64,000 nt of DNA from Himantopus leucocephalus (lineage: Eukaryota > Chordata > Aves > Charadriiformes > Recurvirostridae): NCBI GenBank assembly GCA_003993805.1, contig RSEF01000020.1, forward strand, positions 8,291,474-8,355,473, in the 5' to 3' direction. Made by a program: the position numbers and the translations under genes. The notes under the pieces were generated by a model. That model saw only the letters and a program-made list of their open reading frames with translations. It was not told the DNA's origin and made no database searches. This document shows, in pieces, positions 1 through 21,681 of this stretch. The first letter of the stretch is position 1, and each line of letters opens with the position of its first letter.

Positions 1-3000
1 AGTGGTAACGGGGTTTGGTTACTCCCATGTTAATCAGGCTGGAAATTCGCTGTGGCATCTCATCTCTGTTTCTTTTTGTCTTCTGATTGTAACGTCAAAA
101 AGGCAAACGTGTGGTTAGCCAGGGCTGCGGAGGCTCCTATATGAAATGTGTGCTGCAGATGCTCTTTAACAGATGGTTTGGTCAACATCTGAAGGCATCC
201 GTGACCACATTTGTTCCTCTTGCATTTTCCAAAATATGATTGGGTGAAAAGCTAAAAATTACCGAACCAAATGATCGTGATAATACATTAATATGAGAGA
301 AAAAGACACGGAAGGATTCCAGGGAACTGGAAAGCTAAAACTCAGATTACTTTGTCCAGCATGAGTTCAGTCCTGTAGGTAATGAGAGGAACCTCTTTGG
401 AAGGTTGTCCTCAGCTGTGGTTTGTCCTTGGCGCTAATGAGCTCAGCAAGACCTTGGCCGTTACGTTGAGTGAATGCTGGACTGGGCCACCTCGTAATGT
501 GTATGTGTATCTGTGCGTATATCTATCTATATATCAGTGTATGTTTATGTCTGTCTGAGATACACACTACATTAATATCTCTGTCCAGGGGTGTGATTAA
601 GGCTTTTGTACGCACTGGAGGATGCCTTTGGTTGACTCAGTGGGCCCCTGCTCACCCAGCCTCGGGTGTCCGAGGTGTCACTAACCGCTGCTGCCCGTGG
701 AAACCGGTGTCAATCACAGGAGCCCGATGGGCCACGTTAGCCTGGGTTGGCGTTTGACCTTCTAACCGATTCAGCTGGTATCAGAGACTCATGCTGGGAC
801 TGACAGTAATCTGGAAATAATCAGTTGCCTTTAGGGGAGCGGATTATTTGCACAGAAGGGACTGCAGCTTTCCGTAGGGACTGCAGAGGAGACCAAGAGG
901 AGAATAACCCACGTGTCTCCCTGAGGCTCTGCATGCTGAATATCCCGCTCCCACGCCGCGATGCTCAGACCCCAGTTCCAGAACCGCCCCGGTAGCACCA
1001 CCGGTCCCCGGGGCTCCCTGGGGATGCGGGGTCCCATTGCGGGTGCCTGAGGAGTCCCCAGGATGGGGAGGGGGGGCTGTCGGCTGAGCTTGCACGGGAT
1101 GCCGCGAAGCAGAAAGAATTCCTGCAAATTCCTTCTGTTTGTGCCCACGAGCTCCTCCGATTGCCGAGTTCAGGTGGAAAACGAGGTTGGGTTCTTCTGC
1201 CCTTCAGCCTTTTCAGTCTGTCCATGAACTCAGCAAGCGACGATGCCCGCTGGTGGCCAGGTGGGGCGATGGGGGCCACGTCATTACCCTTCCGCAGGTA
1301 GAGGGCTGCTCCATGGCGTGGAGGACCCTGGTCGTGGTGGCGATCTCCTGGCAGGGCAGTGCCTCGGCAGCGATTTGGGGTGGGCTCACGGGAGCTGTGG
1401 CGGTGCCTCAGCAGAGCCAGTGGACTCCCCAGAGGTGGTAGGGCCTGTCTAAAAAGCATCACGAAAAACAGAGGCGTAAGCACAGATTTTCAAATCCCTT
1501 CCCAATAAGGAGCTGCACCACACCCTGGTTTTATTATTTTTTTTTTTAAATGCCAGGCTTAATATAACGCTATTTCCTGTAGGAGAAGTGCAAATAATTC
1601 GCAGATTAACTAGCTCTCTTTGTGAGGTTTTTTTTGGAAAAAAAAAAAAAAAAAAGAAGAAATTTGAACCTTTTGGATGTTGTTGAACAAAACAAGTTGT
1701 TTTGGCTCTCCATGGCTTAGACAATTGAAAAAAAAAAGTCTTTTTTATCTGTTTAGAGGAAGAAGAGAGTACTTTTTGTTTCCAAGGCAGATGCAAAAAT
1801 CTTCCTGCAGGACTTAGTCAATTGTAGATGAACTGACGCCACCAATTCAATGCAGAATATGTCATTTCTAATAATGACATTTATCGACCACAGTCAGACA
1901 AATTTTAGAAACCCACTTGATTTTTATTTTTTTCCCCCATTTAACGCTCAAACAGAAAAATCCTGTCATGAACCCGGCCCTCAGCACACCTGTCTTTTAA
2001 ACCTAGAGTCAGTAATCAAAAGTTTCCTGTCTGGCATTTGCTTCCAGGTCTAATTTTTACTCTCCCCTCATTTCCAGTAAAAGCAAACCGTGCAGAGAGT
2101 CACTATGCGGATGCTGCTCAGGAAACTCTAGGTACCACGGGAAATGCGTCGCACGGAACTAATCAAAAGCTGCACGGCTCATTCTCCCTCTACCCTGCTA
2201 CCACCCGTTCTGATCACTTCTCTGCTTAATAGAGGTACTAGATGAGTAAAAAAAGGTGAAAGAGCCTCCCCATTGCCCGCTCAGAAATTAGAGGCTTCCT
2301 TGTCTGCTAATCACGCAGAACACGTGAATCAAAGAGACGAGGATGGGGAATTTGGTCTGGGCTAGCCAGCCAGTGTCTGCTTGGCAAAGATGGAGGCCGG
2401 GAACTGAAGTTTAGTAAATGATGGAAAATTTTTTAAAAAATTAAAATTTTTTATTTATTTATTTATTTAAAAAAGACCCCTTCCTCCCTGTCGCTCCATC
2501 CCTCCTCAAGGTCCAGGGAATCCTTGCAAATTGAATTTCACTGTACGGCAATATCAAGTTAGTAGCATGAGAAATACCAGCTTCCTACCTCTGCTCAATC
2601 ACCGTTCCTTTGGCTCTCTGAACACTACCAATTGACCTTTCCTAGTCTTGTGGCCTTTGGAAGCCACGGCTTGCCTATCTAGCACCTCTACTACGCAGCT
2701 AGAGAAGGACTAATCTCAGCCTGTCCCACCAGACGTAGGGGATACGGGTTCCCCTTAGCGTTGACGTTGGCATTGTGAATGGTTCTGTTTCTAGATCCCG
2801 TGGGGAACAGGTAGCTAGAACAGAGGGTTTCGTACGGGCAGTGTTCTCATCTTTTTCATCAAGCTGACAATTGTTAGGCGGCTTCAGAGAATTCCCAATG
2901 AGCATCCCTTAGTGCACCCAACTGATGGCCGTAAGGGTACACGGATACATATGTCTTATTTGACTTATGCATAAATACGGCGTCTACTTCCACGCCTGCA

Positions 3001-6000
3001 CTGGAAGAGCCTCTTCCCCCGGCCCCAGACACTGCTTCTCAGCAGCAAACGTGCACCTTCTTGAATTAGCGATGCCCAGAGTTTGCATGCTGTGAATGCT
3101 GGCAGGTGAACCCCCTCAGCTCTTCCCCCCGCAGCCGGGCAGGTGGCAGCCCAGGAGTGGCAGGGCACCGAGTGATGCCGCATGTTTGTGAAATCGGATT
3201 TTTGCATGCTCTTTTTTGGAGTCCGTTTTAATTCTCAAAATCACCAGTCTCTGTCTCCCTCAGAAAGCCAACAAACTACAGTTTCAAAAGTATATGTATC
3301 TCTGATTTTCTCCATTAATTGTTCCAACTTGTATCTTTTCTTTTCTTGCTATTTTTTTTCCCTGCTGGCTATTTTTATTATCTGTCAGTCTAGAGGCTAA
3401 GGCTCATGCCTGAGACTTGCGTGTACCAGAAGGTCAGAAGCAGTGTGGTAAATCCCATCTCCGAATGGGTAACGAAGAGGAAGGGGGCATGATCTAGGCT
3501 TCATGATAGGCAGTTCTCCATAGCAGGAAATCGCTTGTACCTGGGTAAATAACCTGAATCTTTGAGTTAGGCTCCTGCTACGTGTTTTGACGGTACTATG
3601 GCCTCCCTAGAGGTTTATCCTTGAAAGGTCTGGTTTAAATATTGGGTGATCATCAGTTGCACAGACAGCACTTCAATACATTTCCAAGTGGCAAAGATTT
3701 GTTCAATAGTCTAGCTGAAAAAAAAAAATAAATCATGACTTCTGTAGTGTTTTTCGTTTGCCAGGTGAGGTTGTTTTATCCTTGGAGGCAGAGGCGTAGT
3801 GCAAGCAGGGACTCCTCCCCAGAGAAAGGCTCTTTTCAATTGCTCAACGTTGAGGTTGTTTTTGGCAGAGATTAAAGCAAGCAGCGATATTCGTAATGCT
3901 GTCCTCTCACCTGTCCACGTCCAGTTCTGTTTTCTGGAAAATCAGCCACTCTGATCTTAATGTCTTCCTTGCATGTCTTCCCAGGCATGAATTTTTAATT
4001 GGTAAAGCCAGTATATTTTTTTTTCTATTTTCTACTGAATTCCTTCCCGCTGTGGTCCTCATTTCATCTCCCCCATCTGCAGTTCTGCAAGGGAAAGGGA
4101 GGGTGATACAAATTGTTATCTCAAGATCGCCTTAATCCACTGGAGAAGGAGGGTTACAGGCTGCGGTTCTTCCAGTCAAAAAGGAGTCTTGAACTTCAGA
4201 TTAGCTGCAAGAGCATCTTTGATACCTGCATCCATCCTGAATGTAGCGTTTTACACACTGTGCCTTAGTAAAACTATGGGTTAACCTTGAAGGGACATAA
4301 AAATAATTCAAATGTCTTGTTTTCCTGGACCCTTGGGCTACCTGCCCGCAGTCCCCCACTGCACAAACTCTTAGGGGCAGATGCCAGCACTTTGATGCAT
4401 CTAAGGCTGAGTGCTAAAAGCCCTCATCTAGGATGCATATAACAAAATAACGGCAAACGATGAGGCAATCATGGAAAACTCAATGTAGGTAAATTAATAG
4501 AGAACTCCTTAGAAGCTGTGGTTTCTTAATGTACTAAACCAATGATCTCTAGTCAATAAATGTAATAATGCATGCATTTTTAGACAGTAATGTAACTATA
4601 CCAAGCCAGATTATCAGGTCTATCATATTCTGCTTTGTAAGAGAGTTTCCTGGCGTCTACTCAGATTGTTGAAGGCACCACGGAGACCTGGCACTGGGAG
4701 CAAATGGCACACAGACCAGCGAAGAGAAGGTGTTTGCAGAGCCCTTGACTGGCCTGCGGGTCTGGACGTAGCGTGTTTCTTAAAGTCTTGTTTGGGAATA
4801 ATCAGCCAGCTCAAAGATGCAATCGAGCTGTTTTTCTTTGCTCCCAAAATGCAAAAGAGCTGAGCTGGCGAATAGCGAAAGGTTGCGAGAAGGTGCAGGG
4901 TATGTGTGATGTGGTGTTTGACAGCGCTCAACATCAGTTTGGGGAAAAAAAAGGCTGTGTGCTAGGAAGAGAGGGGTGATTATAACAGCAGTGCTGCAAC
5001 ATAGCAAAGGCCGAGGTTAAAGGCATGTGTCTGACCCCAGTGTCCCTTCACTCACGCGAGGCCCCATGCTCGGACAGGCTCACGTGGTGGCTGCGGGGAT
5101 GGTGCAGCCCTGGTCTGTCCCGGTATGATTTCAGTGACTCCCTTCAACCCACGTCTAACGCCGTGGCTGTGGACGAGGAAGGATTGCTCACCATGACATT
5201 GGTTCTTGGCTGACTTTTTATTTTCCTTATGCCCAGGTTCCTCTGCTTGTAGAAACTCCGTTCTCTGGGCTGAATTCACCTTTGCAATGGCTTTTCTGAA
5301 ATCACTGGAGGCAAACCAGGCTTGAGCCTGGTCCTCTCTTGATTTCCGCTCTAGTCATGGCAAGTTTGGCACGCACAGATGTATTTTCCTTTCCTTCATC
5401 TCTCCAGTAACTGGTTTCTGCCTCTTATTCACCCCTGTGACCAGACTGGAGCCCAGTGGTAGCCACAAAGGCTGTCATTCACTCCCGGCACTCCTGCCTG
5501 GTTTTAACAAGCGGTTCTTATACGCCGTGAGCTCAGCACAAACTCTGGATTAAAAACCAGCCTCATTTCCCAAGAGGAGATAAGCTCTTTCTCCTGGGCA
5601 TAGCTTCTCAGAAGAACGAACGCTGTTACTGGTTGAGTTCGGACGCAGAGGCGGATCTGAGCCCGTGCTGGTCCCGCTCCGCGTGGCTGACATTCGCTGC
5701 CTCCAGAATGAAAGGAGAAAATGAAACAGTTGCTCAAGCGTACTTTAAAATCAATGACAAGACATTGCAGGTGATACTTTATATTGATCCAAAATTACTG
5801 CTGACGTAATGAGTCCACATTTTCTAAAAGTGCTGATTTGATACTGTGGAGGGCTGTGGAATGAACCCCAGACCAGAGGGTTTCAAACAGGAGCTCAAAC
5901 CCGCGGCATCCTAAGGAGGCTGATGGCAGCTCGCTTGAAGGTTAGCTCATACGTGTTTTGCTGCTGAGCTCTGGGCTCGTGGTCCTAAATGAACCTAAAT

Positions 6001-9000
6001 GCAAAGCCCGCTAGTGCACTGAGCATCTTTCTACCGGCTGTGGGACCGTGGATCGGTCCTTACGTGTTTGTCCAGCACGGGCTCTCTTTTTATTGACTGG
6101 CAGCAGAGAAAAAGACAACTCAGTTTCTATCCTTTGTTAAATTCAAGTCAAAAGCTGAAAGTTTTCTAAACCTTCCCCAAAGTCAGCCTGGAAACATTAT
6201 CATTTTAATTTTTATTTTTTTTTTGTTATCAAATATGTTTTTAATAGATGCCAACTGAAAGTGGTTATGAAGACCTGGTATCTAAAGGCCGCCCCATTAC
6301 GCTGTTACGGCTTCCCATAATCTCTGTCTCTGGTCGCAAAGCCACAGTTTTCTTTCCCTTCCCTTCCCCCTGGATCGAGCAGGGCGCCTGCCCCGTGCTC
6401 GCCCCGCTCTTAGCTATCACAGTGGCAAGCTTCAGTTCATGTCGTCGTGTGTGGCTGGGTTACTGCTCTCCTCATGTTCATGTCACCCACACCGACACTT
6501 TCCACCGAACTGAGGCTCATTTACCATCTGCTCGAGTGACATCTCCAGACCACTCCTCCGAGACACTCTGCGTCACTCTGCATGACTTTCTGGTTGAATG
6601 AGAACATGATCTTGGATTAGCTGACAACATATATCTCTATATATGTCTATTTTTCCTTTGGACTCTTTCCTACCAGCTCCTGCAGACCCCAACAGCATCC
6701 TCCTCTGCAGGGACTGTACTTGCATGTGATTCCAGGTGTCATTTCCCATGAGAGAATTGCATGGCAGAAAGAAAAATTCAATTAATTGTTCACGTTGTCT
6801 CATGTCGTCTGTGTTAAAACCAAGAAGTTACACCAGGTGTCGGGTTTTCTTCTGAGTAGCGAGGACTCAGGAACAAAACCCACCCAGATCCTATTTGTTC
6901 ATCAGATTTCTAAGTGATTTTTTAATGTGTGAAAGTGTTGCACCTCATGCTCTCAGGCTTGAAACACTCTTTGCTCATATTGCTCACTGAGTTCAATGGT
7001 TTTTTTTTGCCTTTTGTGATTCTTGCAAACGTTTGCAGCACATTTATTGTGGGAATGGAAAAGGGCCCCCAAAGAAAGGGCCCTGCTTTACTCAGTGAGG
7101 GGCAACTGGTTTTACACCGAGCTCGGTGATGGCGGCAACTCAGCAGAGGATGAGGCATAAAGAGATTGCTTTGAATTCTGAATATTGGCGTGTTGCTGAT
7201 TCATTTTTATAAAACTTACTTTTAAAAAAGACCAGGTAGTTCAAACTATTAATACTACTGAAATGCAGTAGAATGCAGGAATATTCTTCTGTAAAATCCA
7301 CTAAAATAAAGAAAAAAAAAAATCCAATTGGCCTATTTAGGATTAAATGACAAATAAATTTTCAATCTGGTTTATCTGGTTTCTAATCCAAGAAACACAG
7401 AATGAGAATTGCTTTTAAACATTTGGCTCATTATTTTCGACGATTTTGGTAGCTTTAGTGACTAAGGCTTACATCCAGAAAGGTATTTAGGCACGCGCTT
7501 GTTCCTAGATTCCCGTGTGGATTTGTACCTCTGATCTGATTTTCAGCTGCGCTGAACATCTGTTGGTCCCGTGGCTTTCAGGCAGACCCTGCAGGTGGGC
7601 AGCACGCTGGGAATGAAATCTCCAGTACTTATCTGAATTAAAAATGCATCATTAATTGGAATAATTCCGCCTTTTCTAACTTGGTCATGAACGAATTTTA
7701 TTTTCTCTCAAATATATCATTCAATATGAAATTGTTGCCCGGCCAATGGCCGCAGAAAGCCCTGCCCTGCAGCCCGGGAGCTGGGGAACGGCCGTCAGCA
7801 TCATGCGGCATCACGCCGCGCGGCTCCGGAAAATGCTGCCTAAGCACCTTTCTCTCCCTGTAAATGTTCGACGTGTCGCAATGTAAAGTGACTTTGTAAA
7901 AATAGCACCTTCTTACTCAATAGATCTGCTCCCTGTGTGTCTTCGAGTCACGTCGTCTTCCTTTCCTGACAAAACCAAATGTCTGTTCCCGTCAGCACAG
8001 TGCGGCTGGTACGGCTGGGGAAAAGGGAGGCGTGTTCCGCTTTGCTCCAGATATCAGCAGCTCCGTTCTGACTGAAGAACCTTGTGCCAGTCTGGAAGGC
8101 AAAGGAGGACTGTTTGGCTCTGAGTTTTGAGGTGGCGTTGCTGAGAGACAGAAAAAAAACCAAACAACCCAGGTCTTTGGTTGGTGACCTGGAAATCTGA
8201 TGTGGAAATCAGAATTCCTGCAATGTTCTTCCCGCAAATTGAGTCAGAGCGTTTGCAGCAAAACGATAAGCGGGTACCCCAATGGTACAGAGTATGGGGA
8301 ATTAAATCCCTGTATTTACTCAGTTTTGATTCACCTATATAAAAAATATTGCCCATATGTGCAAGTGCCTCGCACTGGTTGTCCAACCTCTATTAGTGTA
8401 TTTTAATAATCAATTGCTGTTCAGAAAACATCAGATTATCCAAAACTGTTTGCAGTTTGGTTTCCCCAGTGCTGCCTCTATAAAGTTCGCCCTTTCATAA
8501 AGATTCACAAAATCTTTTTGTTTCGCAATTTTCATGTGAAAATTCATCATCTTCATTTGGGCGAAAGTTTTTCATTACAAAGTTCAGAATTTGGAAAATA
8601 ATTAGAGCTGGGTGGTCAGCAGAGTATTTCTCAGTGAGATCATCTCTGTTTCTGGAGAGATCTTCTTTCCAAACCATAATTCCAAGGGTTTTAAGAAATG
8701 GGATTCTAATAGAAAACAGCAATAAAATGCCATATTCTGAAGTTGTAAAATTTGCTTTGCATGTTTATGACACCCGTAGCAGACCTGCAGGTAGACGTTA
8801 GCTAGCTTTTAGATTGACTCTTTATAGGAAACGAAGGAGTTGCACATTTAAGTGTTCGTATTTAAGTATTTAAATATACGACTGGAAAAAGAGGAACTCT
8901 TGAGAATACATAAAAGGGGCAGATCATGTTTTAAGAGGGAGGAAATACAGGAGTTGAAGAAAGGGAAAGGACAGGTCTGAGTGCCAGGAGTGAAGTGGTT

Positions 9001-9477
9001 CCAAGCAAGTTAAAAGTTTAAGATAAAGGCTTTTTTTTTTTAAATTGGTATTTTCTTATTAGATATAGGGTTTTGGAAGGCAGTTGTGAAAGAAAAGCTT
9101 CCTCGCTCGTGATCGGAGCCGATCAGTGATTTAAGGAATCGTAACTCCATTGTTTAACGTCATTCTGTCCCGCCAGCCCTGGCATCCCACGAGGGGCTTC
9201 TGTTTAAGTCCTCATTATTTTCTCTCTCTTAATAATCATTCCCATTTCACTCATTGTGGTGGAAACATTTCTACAACGCTTTCTTTAAAGAAAAAAAAAA
9301 AGAAAAGAAATATATATATTTAAAAAAAAAAAAAAGCCAACAGCAAAACTACATGTCACTGCTGCTTGGAAGTGCTCTTGGTTTCTAATGGCTGGTGGGG
9401 AAGGACTGCGTGGTTTCCAGAATGACTCCTCCTGCTGTCTCCTTTTTGTCTTTGTTTCAACGTGTTTCTCTGAACAG
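1..9477 (+). other. KCNQ2: Intronic sequence upstream of the first visible KCNQ2 exon
   Basis: No KCNQ2-like coding exon could be recognised in this 9.5 kb. I specifically looked for the short alternative exons known between helix A and helix B in mammals and did not find them. Content is ordinary intron: homopolymer runs (A-run near 1638-1655, A/T-only stretch near 2425-2475), a TATC/TATA-rich patch near 519-540, and A-rich tracts at 9288-9335. Open frames present are short and without recognisable domains. A small unrecognised microexon cannot be excluded by eye. Confidence 0.7.
2425..2475. repeat. A/T-only tract with (TTTA)n microsatellite
   Basis: About 50 bases are almost entirely A and T, beginning with complementary A4T6/A6 blocks and ending in roughly five TTTA units (about 2449-2469). 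It lies inside a KCNQ2 intron. It is a simple-sequence tract with no evidence of function; a decayed poly(A) tail of a retroelement is possible, but no element body was recognised next to it. Confidence 0.75.
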
Positions 9478-9701
9478 TCAGAAGGTCAGTTTGAAAGATC
9501 GTGTCTTCTCCAGTCCCCGCGGTGCTGGCACCAAAGGGAAAGGCTCTCCACAGGCTCAGGGCATCCGGAGGTCCCCCAGCGCTGACCAGAGCATCGAGGA
9601 CAGCCCGAGCAAAGTCCCCAAGAGCTGGAGCTTCGGAGACCGCAGCCGAGCCCGGCAAGCTTTCCGCATCAAGGGAGCGGCGTCGCGGCAAAACTCAGAA
9701 G
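9478..9701 (+). CDS. KCNQ2: KCNQ2 coding exon: A-B linker (VSLKDRVF...RQNSE)
   Basis: This 224-nt exon encodes the linker leading to calmodulin-binding helix B. The frame reads [16 protein letters not shown], then a Ser/Pro-rich stretch with RRSPSADQS and EDSPSK, then [19 protein letters not shown] and RQNSE. All are characteristic of Kv7.2. The acceptor is the pyrimidine-rich stretch ending TGAACAG at 9477; the donor is GGTGAGG with GT at 9702-9703. The exon starts by completing a serine codon begun in the previous exon and ends with one base of a glutamate codon finished by the next exon. The SP and RxxS sites fit the known phospho-regulated nature of this linker, but phosphorylation is inferred. 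The exact acceptor could shift by a few bases; the frame is secure. Confidence 0.93.
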
Positions 9702-10143
9702 GTGAGGACTTGGGATGCTGCGCCGCACCCCGAAGCCTCGTCCAGCCCCAACATCTTCTCCCTCTGCACCCAGGAAGGGCAGAGCTGCCAGGCAGGGTGC
9801 TTACAGAGGTCTCCTTCCCCTTCCAGTCAGTCCTTTAGCTTGGGGTATAATAAGAGATAAGAAAACCCCTGTTGACACCCACAATAATGTATATATTTAT
9901 GTGTATAGGGATGGGGAAAGGAGGAGGAGTCAGGCATGTAGGGATGGATGAGAGCTGCAGTTGGCATTGCTGGATGTCACCATAACACATCTTGGGAAAG
10001 TCTCCCATCGGGATACTCAGCAAAGATCTCTCCGGCGCTTCCCCCTGGGATTGCTGTTTGCCATCCGACGTGCATTTTCTCGCGCGGCACCGGCACGGGA
10101 AATAGTAACAGGTTGTCTTTATTCCTCCCTCTCCCAAACCCAG
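9702..10143 (+). other. KCNQ2: KCNQ2 intron (442 bp)
   Basis: This is a short GT-AG intron. The donor is GTGAGG and the acceptor CCCAAACCCAG, preceded by a pyrimidine-rich stretch (TCTTTATTCCTCCCTCTCCC). Frames reading through it are chance extensions of the flanking exon frame. Nothing else was recognised in it. Confidence 0.85.
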
Positions 10144-10252
10144 AAGCAAGCCTCCCCGGAGAAGACATTCCTGACGAGAACAAAAGCTGCAACTGCGAGT
10201 TTGTGACGGAAGATTTGACACCGGGACTGAAAGTCAGCATCAGGGCAGTGTG
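10144..10252 (+). CDS. KCNQ2: KCNQ2 coding exon: start of helix B ([18 protein letters not shown])
   Basis: This 109-nt exon encodes [18 protein letters not shown] followed by [18 protein letters not shown]. The second part leads into helix B, one of the two calmodulin-binding helices of Kv7 channels. The acidic/cysteine segment ([13 protein letters not shown]) differs slightly from what I recall of mammals, while the segment from EFVTEDL onward is essentially invariant. The acceptor AG is at 10142-10143 and the donor GTAAGA at 10253. Two bases of a cysteine codon (TG) end the exon and are completed by the first base of the next exon, giving AVCIMRF. Splice sites are canonical. Confidence 0.95.
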
Positions 10253-13854
<3,602 letters not shown>

Positions 13855-13962
13855 GATAGATATGATTGTGGGTCCCCCGCCCCCTTCAACTCCCCGGCAT
13901 AAGAAGTATCCAACCAAAGGACCCATGTATTCTTCCAAAGAATCTCCCCAATACTCGCCTAG
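13855..13962 (+). CDS. KCNQ2: KCNQ2 alternative cassette exon (proline-rich insert after helix C)
   Basis: This 108-nt exon is in frame with phase 2 at both ends, so inclusion adds exactly 36 residues: IDMIVGPPPPSTPRHKKYP, then TKGPMYSSKESPQYSPR with the final arginine shared. The acceptor is TTTGCCAG (AG 13853-13854); the donor is AGGTTAGG with GT at 13963. The same proline-rich insert (IVGPPPPSTPRHKKYPTKGP) is present in known mammalian Kv7.2 isoforms, to my recollection. The central MYSSKES portion differs from the TAPPRES form I recall in mammals. The insert starts with a near-copy of the next exon's RVDQIVG (RIDMIVG), so helix C continues similarly either way. It carries a PxxP run and two SP sites. 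It is conserved and clearly coding; tissue use cannot be seen. Confidence 0.88.
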
Positions 13963-20623
<6,661 letters not shown>

Positions 20624-21343
20624 GTTCAGTCAATGGAGAAGAAGCTGGACTTCCTGGTGAACATTTACATGCAGCGGATGGGCATCCCACCAACGGAGAC
20701 GGAGGCTTATTTTGGGTCCAAAGAACCAGACCCGGCACCTCCCTACCACAGTCCCGAAGACAGCAGGGAGCACATTGACAAGAACGGCTGCATCATCAAG
20801 ATCATCAGGTCCACCAGCTCCATGGGTCAGAAGAACTTCTCTGCCCCACCAGCCCCAACCAACACATGTCCGCCCTCGACATCATGCCAGCAGCAGGTCT
20901 ACCAGCGGCAAAGCCATGGCTCCTCGCCCGTCGGAGACCCCGGCTCGCTGGTCCGCATCCCACCTCCGCCCTCCCACGAGCGCTCCTTGTCAGCGTACAG
21001 CGGTGGGCACAGGGCGAGCGCAGAGTACCTGAGGAATGAAGACATTACAACCAAACACCACGAGAGTGCCATGAGAGACAGCGACACCTCCATCTCCATC
21101 CCCTCGGTAGACCACGAGGAACTGGAGCGCTCTTTCAGTGGCTTTAGCATCTCCCAGTCCAAAGAGAATTTGGACATCCTTAACAACGGTTGCTATGCAG
21201 CCGTGGCCAAAATCAGACCCTACATTGCAGAAGGGGAATCAGACACCGATTCTGACCTCTGCACGCCCTGCGGTCCTCCTCCCAGGTCGGCCACGGGCGA
21301 GGGACCCTTCAGTGACATGGGCTGGTCAGCCCCCAGGCAGTGA
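20624..21343 (+). CDS. KCNQ2: KCNQ2 terminal coding exon: helix D end and ankyrin-G-binding tail
   Basis: 720 nt including the TGA stop at 21341-21343, giving 239 residues. The order is [19 protein letters not shown] (rest of the helix D coiled coil), [12 protein letters not shown], a Pro/Ser-rich variable region with [10 protein letters not shown] and [20 protein letters not shown], then [20 protein letters not shown] and [13 protein letters not shown]. These last two form the ankyrin-G-binding motif that holds Kv7.2/7.3 at the axon initial segment. The tail is [17 protein letters not shown] and ends DMGWSAPRQ. The acceptor AG is at 20622-20623. Near the C-terminus the frame reads [15 protein letters not shown], about three residues shorter than the mammalian form I recall (CYAAVAPCAKVRPYIAEG). 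The reading frame is intact with no breaks. Confidence 0.96.
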   Translation, partial: VQSMEKKLDFLVNIYMQRMGIPPTETEAYFGSKEPDPAPPYHSPEDSREHIDKNGCIIKIIRSTSSMGQKNFSAPPAPTNTCPPSTSCQQQVYQRQSHGSSPVGDPGSLVRIPPPPSHERSLSAYSGGHRASAEYLRNEDITTKHHESAMRDSDTSISIPSVDHEELERSFSGFSISQSKENLDILNNGCYAAVAKIRPYIAEGESDTDSDLCTPCGPPPRSATGEGPFSDMGWSAPRQ

Positions 21344-21675
21344 AGCCTTCTCGCAGACGCCGAGCCACGTCCGAGCGCTGGCAGCTGCCCGCTCCAGCTG
21401 TCCACGCGTCGAACTTCTCAAGGAGATTGACAGCTAAGGTTTTCCTCCTTCTAGGACATCCTTAGCTGGCGGATGCTTTCTTGCAGCTTACTCTGGGGGG
21501 TGAACGAGCAGGTCTGAGCCTGCCTTTGTGGAAGAGGTCACGGTGGTGAGCGAACTGGAGCCGTGAAGTCCAGATTTCTTTCATACTCTCTTTCTAAGAT
21601 CATTAGGTGAAGTTATGTCACGGTGCAGGGTAGGCAATTTGCATTTCTTGGGAATCTTTAGAAGTGCAGGGCAGG

Positions 21676-21681
21676 AATAAA
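21676..21681 (+). terminator. KCNQ2: Candidate proximal poly(A) signal AATAAA
   Basis: An AATAAA hexamer lies 333 bases after the KCNQ2 stop. The following sequence contains only modest GU-rich stretches (near 21718-21740, GGTGGCTGACAAGTGTTAGGTG). It could give a short 3' UTR; the hexamer alone is weak evidence. Confidence 0.3.

Noticed and set aside
965..1483. 172-codon minus-strand open frame in the upstream intron
   Set aside because: Pro/Arg/Ser-rich composition follows local GC content, other frames over the same bases are also open, and no family resemblance was seen.
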